Origin: Actinomycetota bacterium
Lineage (GTDB): Bacteria; Actinomycetota; Humimicrobiia; Humimicrobiales; Humimicrobiaceae
Direction: 5' to 3'
NCBI GenBank assembly: GCA_018399435.1
Contig: JAGYOJ010000110.1
Coordinates: forward strand, 1 to 5,531
DNA: 5,531 nt
Shown here: positions 1-5,531 of the stretch, piece by piece
Layout: each line of letters begins with the position of its first letter
How positions within the stretch are numbered: position 1 is the stretch's first letter
The notes under the pieces: model-generated
Seen by the model: only the letters and a program-made list of their open reading frames with translations
What the model was told of the DNA's origin: nothing
Database searches by the model: none
Position numbers and translations under genes: made by a program

Positions 1-48
1 TTTGATACTTTTTCTATTATTTTAATTGTGTATTATTTTTAATACCCT

Positions 49-55
49 GGGAGGT
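49..55 (+). promoter_or_regulatory. Ribosome binding site for coaE
   Basis: GGGAGGT is a strong Shine-Dalgarno match and lies inside the N-terminal extension that a TTG start at 26 would imply. It therefore argues for initiation downstream, with ATT at 59 as the best-placed codon. The gap from GAGG to ATT is only 4 bases, against 10 bases at both uvrB and uvrA. The site supports a start near here but does not prove ATT. Confidence 0.6.
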
Positions 56-58
56 AGA

Positions 59-640
59 ATTAAAGTAATCGGCATTGTTGGACGTATTGGCGCTGGCAAA
101 ACGACAGTTGCAAATATTATTTCAGAATTAAAAGAAAATACTTTAGCGATTGATGTTGATAAAGTTGCCAAAAATATATATAAAATGGATGAGAATGTCC
201 TAAAGGAAATCAAAAGTTCTTTTGGGGATGATGTTTTTGATGGCGGAAACCTGGTTTTTAGACGCTTAGGGCAAAAAGTTTTCAGTGATAGCAGCGAGCT
301 AAAAAAATTAAACAGGATAATGTTTCCACTCATCCGTAATGAGGTTAAAAATATGATTGACAGCAGCCATGATAAAAATTTAATTGTAATAGATGCTGCA
401 GTCCTTTTTGATTGTAAGCTGGACCTATTATGTGATTATATAATACAAGTTAAAGCTGAAAAAAGGAAAAGGAAAAAGCTGCTAATAAAAAAAGGCTTAC
501 CGGAAGGTGAGGCAAATTTAAAACTAAAAGGGCAAAAGATAAAGATAAACAAAAAACTGGTAGATTTTTTAATTGTAAATAATAGCAATTTAGAAAATTT
601 AAAGATAAAGGTAAAAGAAACTCTGGGCCAGATCGAGTAA
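59..640 (+). CDS. coaE: Dephospho-CoA kinase, divergent, probable ATT start
   Basis: CoaE phosphorylates the 3'-hydroxyl of dephospho-CoA with ATP, the last step of coenzyme A synthesis in the cytosol. From ATT at 59 the protein has 193 residues, close to the usual family length of about 200. Visible features are the opening strand KVIGIVG, a P-loop GRIGAGKT (residues 8-15, Lys14), the DVD motif (32-34) matching the family DAD, the VIDAAVLFD strand (110-118) matching the usual PLL segment, a Lys-rich lid (about 132-160, ending at Gln159) and a C-terminal V-N-N-S segment. The family match is clear but weak: several usually conserved residues differ, including three lid arginines that are lysine here (140, 144, 155). 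An in-frame TTG at 26 would add 11 residues, but it has no ribosome binding site and the extension has no family counterpart. No in-frame ATG precedes the P-loop. It lies 14 bases before uvrB. Function is likely but less certain than for its neighbours. Confidence 0.85.
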   Translation: MKVIGIVGRIGAGKTTVANIISELKENTLAIDVDKVAKNIYKMDENVLKEIKSSFGDDVFDGGNLVFRRLGQKVFSDSSELKKLNRIMFPLIRNEVKNMIDSSHDKNLIVIDAAVLFDCKLDLLCDYIIQVKAEKRKRKKLLIKKGLPEGEANLKLKGQKIKINKKLVDFLIVNNSNLENLKIKVKETLGQIE

Positions 641-648
641 GAGGTGAT
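641..648 (+). promoter_or_regulatory. Ribosome binding site for uvrB
   Basis: GAGGTGAT is an eight-base match to the sequence complementary to the 16S rRNA tail. It begins directly after the coaE stop codon and ends 6 bases before TTG at 655. It fixes the non-ATG start of uvrB and suggests that ribosomes finishing coaE can reinitiate on uvrB. Confidence 0.8.
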
Positions 649-654
649 ATCCAG

Positions 655-2688
655 TTGCTGGAAAATAATTTTAAAATTGTTTCAAATTATACACCTCAAG
701 GAGACCAGGGTAGAGCTATAAAACAGCTAACAGAAGGGCTTGAAAATAATTATAAATACCAAAGCCTTTTAGGGGTAACTGGTTCTGGAAAAACTTATAC
801 CATGGCTAATGTCATTGGGAATGTCCAATTGCCCACATTAGTTATTGCTCCTAATAAAACATTAGCTGCCCAATTGTGCAATGAGTTTAAAGAGTTTTTC
901 CCCAATAATTCTGTAGAATACTTTGTCTCTTATTACGATTATTACCAGCCTGAAGCATATATACCAAGCAAAGACATGTATATTGAAAAAGATACTTCAA
1001 TAAACGAAGAAATTGAAAAACTTAGGCTCTCATCAACAAATTCGCTATATACCAGAAAGGATGTAATAGTAGTTGCCAGCGTTTCTTGTATTTATGGATT
1101 GGGTTCGCCTTCAGAATATGGAAAGCAAAGAATAGTTTTAAGAAAAGGTGAAGAATACCCGAGGGATGAATTAATAAAGAAATTAATAAATATCAGGTAT
1201 GAGCGCAATGATTATGATTTTAATAATGGTAAATTCAGGATAAGGGGAGATAATGCAGAAATCTACCCTGCATATCAGGATAGAGCGTTAAGGATACAGT
1301 ATTTTGGCGATGAAATTGAAAAAATCATTGAGTTTGACCCAATTTCAGGGGAAGTATTTGACAAAAAAAATGTAATTATTATTTCTCCTGCTACTCATTT
1401 TTTAACAACTATGGAATGGGTAGAAAAGGCTTTAGAAAGCATTGAAAAAGAGCTTGAAGAGAGGCTTAAACTATTTAAAAAGCAGGGAAAACTATTGGAA
1501 GCCCAAAGACTTGAATCCCGTACAAAATATGATATGGAAATGATAGCAGAACTGGGTTTTTGTAGCGGGATAGAGAATTATTCACGGCATATATTAGGAA
1601 GGAAAGCAGGGGAAACTCCCAGCACATTGCTGGATTTTTTCCCAGATAAGTATCTAACTATTATTGATGAATCCCATATAACAATTCCACAGATAAGGGG
1701 AATGTATGAAGGCGACCGTTCAAGAAAACAAACCCTTGTTGATTATGGTTTTAGGCTGCCATCAGCCCTTGACAACAGGCCTTTAAGGTTTGAGGAGTTT
1801 GAACAGAAAGTAGTTTTTTCTATTTTTACTTCTGCAACTCCGGGTCCTTATGAAAAAAAAGCAAGCAAGCAAATTGTGGAACAAATAATTAGGCCAACAG
1901 GGCTTGTTGATCCCGAGATTGAGGTAAAGAAGACTGAAGGTCAGATTGATGATTTAATGGGTGAGATAACAAAGAGGGTTAAATCAAATGAAAGGGTATT
2001 AATAACTACTTTAACTAAAAGAATGGCTGAAGACCTGGCTGATTATTTAGCAAATCAAGGCATAAAAGTCAGGTATTTGCATTCTACTATTGATACTATT
2101 GAAAGGATAGAGATTTTAAGGGGATTAAGATCTGGAGAGTTTGATGTGCTTGTAGGCATAAATTTATTAAGGGAAGGCCTGGATTTACCTGAAGTTTCCC
2201 TTGTAGCTATCCTTGATGCAGATAAAGAAGGTTTCCTGAGATCAGAAATTTCTTTAATACAGACTATTGGAAGGGCGGCTAGAAATATTAATGGCAAGGT
2301 GATTATGTATGCAGACCACATGACTAAAGCTTTAAAGAATGCTATAGGAGAGACTAACCGTAGGCGCAAAATCCAAATTAAATATAATAAGGATAATAAT
2401 ATAATACCAAAGACTATTACTAAAAATATCTCTGACATATTAAGGGCAAGCGGAATAAAGTCTAAAAGTAAAACCAAAAAAGGATTTAAAATAGGGGAGA
2501 AAAAGGTTAAATTTAGCGAAGCAAAACTTTTGGATATGGACCTTTCAAAAATTGCTAATATAATTGTAGGATTGGAAGAGGAAATGAATTTGGCTGCAAA
2601 AGAGATGAGGTTTGAGGAAGCTGCAGCTATTAGGGATGAAATAAAAAGAATAAAAAATATAACAAAAATTGAGGTTACTGGTAAATGA
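655..2688 (+). CDS. uvrB: Excinuclease ABC subunit B (UvrB)
   Basis: UvrB is the damage-verifying, helicase-like ATPase of nucleotide excision repair. UvrA loads it on DNA, and it then binds UvrC, which makes the incisions. The 677 residues are full length for the family. In order they show an adenine-contacting GDQ-x-x-AI segment (16-22), Walker A GVTGSGKT (40-47), the beta-hairpin with its aromatic YYDYYQPEAY (93-102), which inserts between the DNA strands, the UvrA/UvrC-facing insertion region, the DESH Walker B box (338-341), TSATPG (392-397), VGINLLREGLDLPE in helicase domain 2, motif VI QTIGRAARN (536-544) and a C-terminal UVR motif (about 638-673) that contacts UvrC. The TTG start is set by the strong site at 641-648, and the N-terminus aligns with known UvrB proteins. 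Its stop overlaps the uvrA start. A few usually conserved positions differ (Gly19, Thr478, Ile532), but no catalytic motif is broken. Confidence 0.98.
   Translation: MLENNFKIVSNYTPQGDQGRAIKQLTEGLENNYKYQSLLGVTGSGKTYTMANVIGNVQLPTLVIAPNKTLAAQLCNEFKEFFPNNSVEYFVSYYDYYQPEAYIPSKDMYIEKDTSINEEIEKLRLSSTNSLYTRKDVIVVASVSCIYGLGSPSEYGKQRIVLRKGEEYPRDELIKKLINIRYERNDYDFNNGKFRIRGDNAEIYPAYQDRALRIQYFGDEIEKIIEFDPISGEVFDKKNVIIISPATHFLTTMEWVEKALESIEKELEERLKLFKKQGKLLEAQRLESRTKYDMEMIAELGFCSGIENYSRHILGRKAGETPSTLLDFFPDKYLTIIDESHITIPQIRGMYEGDRSRKQTLVDYGFRLPSALDNRPLRFEEFEQKVVFSIFTSATPGPYEKKASKQIVEQIIRPTGLVDPEIEVKKTEGQIDDLMGEITKRVKSNERVLITTLTKRMAEDLADYLANQGIKVRYLHSTIDTIERIEILRGLRSGEFDVLVGINLLREGLDLPEVSLVAILDADKEGFLRSEISLIQTIGRAARNINGKVIMYADHMTKALKNAIGETNRRRKIQIKYNKDNNIIPKTITKNISDILRASGIKSKSKTKKGFKIGEKKVKFSEAKLLDMDLSKIANIIVGLEEEMNLAAKEMRFEEAAAIRDEIKRIKNITKIEVTGK
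2671..2675 (+). promoter_or_regulatory. Ribosome binding site for uvrA, inside uvrB
   Basis: GAGGT lies within the last codons of uvrB, 9 bases before the uvrA ATG at 2685. With the ATGA overlap of uvrB stop and uvrA start, it supports translational coupling. The uvrA start is also supported by the N-terminal match to known UvrA proteins. Confidence 0.65.
2685..2688 (+). other. ATGA stop-start overlap of uvrB and uvrA
   Basis: The uvrA ATG (2685-2687) and the uvrB TGA (2686-2688) share two bases. Such overlaps usually mean that a terminating ribosome reinitiates on the next gene. That would keep the two subunits, which act as a complex, in linked supply. Confidence 0.9.
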
Positions 2689-5531
2689 AATCTGAAATTT
2701 TTATAAAAGGGGCAAGGGAACATAATTTAAAAAATATAAACTTGAGGCTCCCCAGGGATAAATTTATAGTATTTACTGGAGTAAGTGGTTCGGGGAAATC
2801 TTCACTTGCTTTTGACACTATATATGCAGAGGGGCAAAGAAGGTATGTTGAATCCCTTTCTTCATATGCGAGGCAATTCCTTGGGCAAATGGAAAAACCT
2901 GATGTAGACTTAATTGAAGGCTTGTCGCCTGCAGTGTCCATTAACCAAAAAGGGGTGTCAAAAAATCCAAGGTCTACTGTAGGCACTATTACTGAAATTT
3001 ATGACTATCTGCGTGTATTATATGCTCAGATTGGAAAACCTTATTGCTATAAGTGTGGAAAACCTATTACCAAGCAGACTGTAGACCAAATAGTGGATAG
3101 AATTCTTGAGCTTCCAGAAGGGACGAAGTTTATGGTTTTTGCCCCTATTATTAGGGGGAGAAAAGGGGAATATTCAAAAACATTTGAAAGCATTAAAAAG
3201 GACGGTTATATAAGGGTAAGGGTTGACGGTAAAATTTATGAATTGGATGATAATTTTAGCCTTAAGCTTGATAAAAATAAGAAGCATGATATAGAAATAG
3301 TTGTTGACAGGTTAAAAATAAATGAAAATATCAGAAAAAGGTTAACAGAGGATATAGAAGCATCTTTACATGAAAGCGGAGGCATAGTTTATATCTATAA
3401 TGTTGATAGCGGCAAATTAAGCACTTTTTCGGAAAATTTTGCATGCCTGGATTGTGGAATTGATTTTGAGGAATTAACGCCCAGAATGTTTTCTTTTAAT
3501 AGCCCATATGGGGCATGTGAAGCCTGCAGTGGGCTCGGGGCTAAAAAGGAAGTTGACCCAATGCTTATAGTTGAAAATTCCCATTTAAGCATAAATGATG
3601 GCGCTATACCATTTATTAATATGAATTATTCTAATTATTATTCACAAATAATAAGAAGTTTAGCAAAAGAATATAATTTTGATTTAAATGTCCCTTTTAC
3701 CGATCTAGACAATGATATAAAAGATATAATCCTATATGGAACTAATGGCAAAAAGATAAAGATCAGTTACAGAAACCGAAGAGGAAAATTCCGTTTCTAT
3801 AACATGAGATTTGAAGGACTCGCTAATAATGTTAGCAGGCGTTACCTGGAAACAGATTCAGAATACCAAAGAAGTAAATTTGATAAAATGATGAGCACTA
3901 AAACTTGTAGTGCCTGCGGAGGCGAAAGGTTAAAGCCTGAAAGTTTGGCGGTAAAGATAGCAGATAAATCTATCTCTGGTTTCTGTGATTTAACTATTGA
4001 AGACGGCCTTGAATGGCTAAAAGAATTAAGTCTAAGTGAAAGGGATAGATTAATAGGAGGTAGGCTGATAAAAGAAATTAACGAAAGAATGAAATTTTTA
4101 AAAGATGTTGGATTAGGGTATCTTGCCTTAAGCAGGGAAGCAAAAACATTATCTGGGGGCGAATCGCAAAGGATTAGGCTAGCTACCCAAATTGGGTCTG
4201 GGCTGGTAGGCGTATTGTATATCTTGGATGAGCCAAGCATAGGCCTACATCAGAGGGATAATAATAAATTGATAGAAGCTTTAAAAAGATTAAGAGACCT
4301 TGGCAATACTATTATAGTAATAGAACATGATGAGGAAACGATAAGGCAGGCAGACCGCATTGTTGATATTGGCCCCGGTGCTGGTTTGCATGGGGGCAAT
4401 ATAATATTTAATGGTAATCTTGAAGATATTTATAATTGCAGAGAATCTATTACTGGTAAATATTTAAAAGGGGAAAAAGAAATACCATTGCCTAAAAAAA
4501 GAAGAAGAGGTAATGGGAAGTCAATTATTTTAAAAGGGGCCAGGGAGCATAATTTAAAAAATATAGATATTGAAGTCCCCTTGGGCAAATTCATAACAAT
4601 TACAGGGGTTTCCGGTTCAGGCAAAAGCACAGTCCTAAATGAAACCCTTTACCCTTCCTTGTCTAATGCTTTGATGAATACTAGTTATAGTTGTGGAAAA
4701 CATGATTATATTAAAAATTATGATAATTTAGATAAAGTTATAGTTATAGACCAGTCTCCAATTGGCAGGACCCCAAGATCAAATCCAGCTACTTATACAG
4801 GCGTTTTCACTTATATCAGGGAACTTTTTTCAAAAACAATTGATGCCAAGATGAGGGGCTATAAGCCTGGAAGGTTTAGCTTTAATTTAAAAGGCGGACG
4901 GTGCGAAGCCTGCAAGGGTGATGGTGTAATTAAAATTGAAATGCATTTTTTGCCCGATATTTATGTCCCTTGTGAAGTTTGTAAGAACAAAAGGTACAAT
5001 AGGGAAACATTAGAGATAAAATATAAGGGGAAAAGCATAAGCGATATCCTTGACATGACTATTGAAGAGGCAATGGGTTTCTTTAAAAATATTCCAAAAA
5101 TTTATAATAAGCTAAAAGTAATAAATGATGTTGGCCTGGGATATATTGAATTGGGGCAATCTTCCACTACATTATCAGGAGGGGAGGCACAGAGGGTTAA
5201 ATTGTCCACAGAACTTTCAAAAAGAAGCACAGGGAATACATTATATCTCCTAGATGAGCCAACTACAGGCTTGCATTTTGATGATATTAACAAATTGCTT
5301 AATGTTTTAAATAAATTAGTTGATGCGGGGAATACCGTTATTGTAATAGAGCATAATCTGGATGTGATAAAAACTGCCGACCATATAATTGATTTAGGTC
5401 CCGAAGGAGGCAATTACGGTGGGAGAATTGTTGCAGAGGGGACCCCGGAAGAGGTTGCTTTAAATAAAAATTCATATACGGGGCAGTTTTTAATAAAATA
5501 CGGAAAGTGCAATTTAAAAAAGCAGATGGTT
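2685..5531 (+). CDS. uvrA: Excinuclease ABC subunit A (UvrA), 3' end beyond window
   Basis: UvrA is the dimeric ABC ATPase that finds bulky DNA lesions and delivers UvrB. The frame is uninterrupted for 949 codons and has no stop before the window edge. The N-terminus shows GAREHNLKNI and Walker A GVSGSGKS (32-39). The UvrB-binding domain lies at about 130-245, preceded by a CxxC (121/124). A zinc module C254-C257/C278-C281 and the insertion domain follow, then CSACGGERLKPE (408-419). ABC 1 has signature LSGGESQR (489-496), Walker B YILDEP (512-517) and H-loop His548. ABC 2 has GVSGSGKS (641-648), the DNA-binding zinc finger C740-C743/C763-C766, LSGGEAQR (830-837), YLLDEP (854-859) and His890. 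The usual C-terminal SYTGQFL is at 930-936, so only a short tail is missing. All nucleotide-binding motifs are intact. The start overlaps the uvrB stop by four bases. Confidence 0.98.
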   Translation, partial: MKSEIFIKGAREHNLKNINLRLPRDKFIVFTGVSGSGKSSLAFDTIYAEGQRRYVESLSSYARQFLGQMEKPDVDLIEGLSPAVSINQKGVSKNPRSTVGTITEIYDYLRVLYAQIGKPYCYKCGKPITKQTVDQIVDRILELPEGTKFMVFAPIIRGRKGEYSKTFESIKKDGYIRVRVDGKIYELDDNFSLKLDKNKKHDIEIVVDRLKINENIRKRLTEDIEASLHESGGIVYIYNVDSGKLSTFSENFACLDCGIDFEELTPRMFSFNSPYGACEACSGLGAKKEVDPMLIVENSHLSINDGAIPFINMNYSNYYSQIIRSLAKEYNFDLNVPFTDLDNDIKDIILYGTNGKKIKISYRNRRGKFRFYNMRFEGLANNVSRRYLETDSEYQRSKFDKMMSTKTCSACGGERLKPESLAVKIADKSISGFCDLTIEDGLEWLKELSLSERDRLIGGRLIKEINERMKFLKDVGLGYLALSREAKTLSGGESQRIRLATQIGSGLVGVLYILDEPSIGLHQRDNNKLIEALKRLRDLGNTIIVIEHDEETIRQADRIVDIGPGAGLHGGNIIFNGNLEDIYNCRESITGKYLKGEKEIPLPKKRRRGNGKSIILKGAREHNLKNIDIEVPLGKFITITGVSGSGKSTVLNETLYPSLSNALMNTSYSCGKHDYIKNYDNLDKVIVIDQSPIGRTPRSNPATYTGVFTYIRELFSKTIDAKMRGYKPGRFSFNLKGGRCEACKGDGVIKIEMHFLPDIYVPCEVCKNKRYNRETLEIKYKGKSISDILDMTIEEAMGFFKNIPKIYNKLKVINDVGLGYIELGQSSTTLSGGEAQRVKLSTELSKRSTGNTLYLLDEPTTGLHFDDINKLLNVLNKLVDAGNTVIVIEHNLDVIKTADHIIDLGPEGGNYGGRIVAEGTPEEVALNKNSYTGQFLIKYGKCNLKKQMV
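2702..2738 (+). repeat. Near-identical in-frame direct repeat in uvrA, copy 1
   Basis: These 37 bases match 4529-4565 at 34 positions, including 18 identical bases (2721-2738). They encode the GAREHNLKNI segment that precedes the first Walker A. The copies lie 1827 bases, or 609 codons, apart. They reflect the two homologous ABC halves of UvrA rather than a mobile repeat. Confidence 0.8.
4529..4565 (+). repeat. Near-identical in-frame direct repeat in uvrA, copy 2
   Basis: This is the second copy of the repeat at 2702-2738. It encodes the same GAREHNLKNI stretch ahead of the second Walker A. It differs at three bases, one giving a changed codon upstream of the shared peptide and two silent. 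Confidence 0.8.

Noticed and set aside
2..36. Possible promoter: TTGATA at 2-7 with TATTAT at 15-20 or 31-36
   Set aside because: The spacings are 7 and 23 bases, far from the usual 17, and the region is simply AT-rich. No LexA-type inverted repeat is present either.
1..42. Open frame 1-42 ending in TAA, possibly the end of an upstream gene
   Set aside because: Thirteen codons of AT-rich sequence carry no recognisable C-terminus. An upstream gene ending here is plausible but cannot be supported.
26..58. TTG at 26 as the coaE start
   Set aside because: It has no ribosome binding site upstream, and its 11 extra residues have no family counterpart and overlap the Shine-Dalgarno at 49-55. It remains possible if ATT initiation is disproved.
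1363..1370. Eight-A run in uvrB as a slippage site (another at 1853-1860)
   Set aside because: The frame is intact on both sides and conserved domains continue. No downstream stem-loop or overlapping alternative frame suggests programmed slippage.
2055..2723. Minus-strand open frame of 222 codons, hydrophobic and membrane-like
   Set aside because: It is antisense to the well-conserved uvrB 3' half. Its hydrophobicity comes from the complement of AT-rich Lys/Glu-type codons, and it resembles no family I know. The other minus-strand frames over coaE and uvrA are rejected for the same reason.
2685..5531. UvrA as a drug-resistance or class II UvrA-like ABC protein instead of repair UvrA
   Set aside because: It keeps the UvrB-binding and insertion domains, and it is coupled to uvrB, as expected for the canonical repair protein.

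Overview
The window is ordinary bacterial chromosome: three co-directional, tightly packed + strand genes and almost no non-coding DNA. In order they are coaE (dephospho-CoA kinase), uvrB and uvrA (the damage-recognition half of nucleotide excision repair). I see no RNA gene, mobile element, CRISPR array, terminator or convincing promoter. I also see no sign of an undescribed system.

Organism: the DNA is AT-rich by eye. Arginine is mostly AGG/AGA, uvrB starts at TTG, and the GAGGT-type Shine-Dalgarno sites are strong. This fits a low-GC bacterium. The order coaE-uvrB-uvrA recalls the neighbourhood in actinobacteria such as Mycobacterium tuberculosis, where coaE, uvrB and uvrA lie close together. 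A low-GC, perhaps uncultured, relative with that layout is possible, but these three proteins read by eye cannot settle the lineage.

Layout: bases 1-58 are leader, or the very end of an upstream gene. coaE follows to 640. A 14-base gap carries the uvrB ribosome binding site, then uvrB runs 655-2688. The uvrB stop overlaps the uvrA start in an ATGA (2685-2688). uvrA stays open for 949 codons to the window edge, where only its last few residues and stop can be missing. The spacing implies one transcript with coupled translation of uvrB and uvrA. Its promoter must lie upstream of the window, since no promoter or LexA-type operator is convincing in the first 58 bases.

Function: UvrA dimers find helix-distorting lesions and load UvrB. 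UvrB verifies the damage with its beta-hairpin and ATPase and then recruits UvrC, which is not in the window. CoaE makes the last step of coenzyme A synthesis and has no known direct role in repair; its presence looks like conserved operon order. UvrA is canonical at nearly every motif. UvrB is canonical with a few substitutions. CoaE is clearly the most divergent of the three and has an unresolved start codon, probably ATT. These are the main points worth checking.
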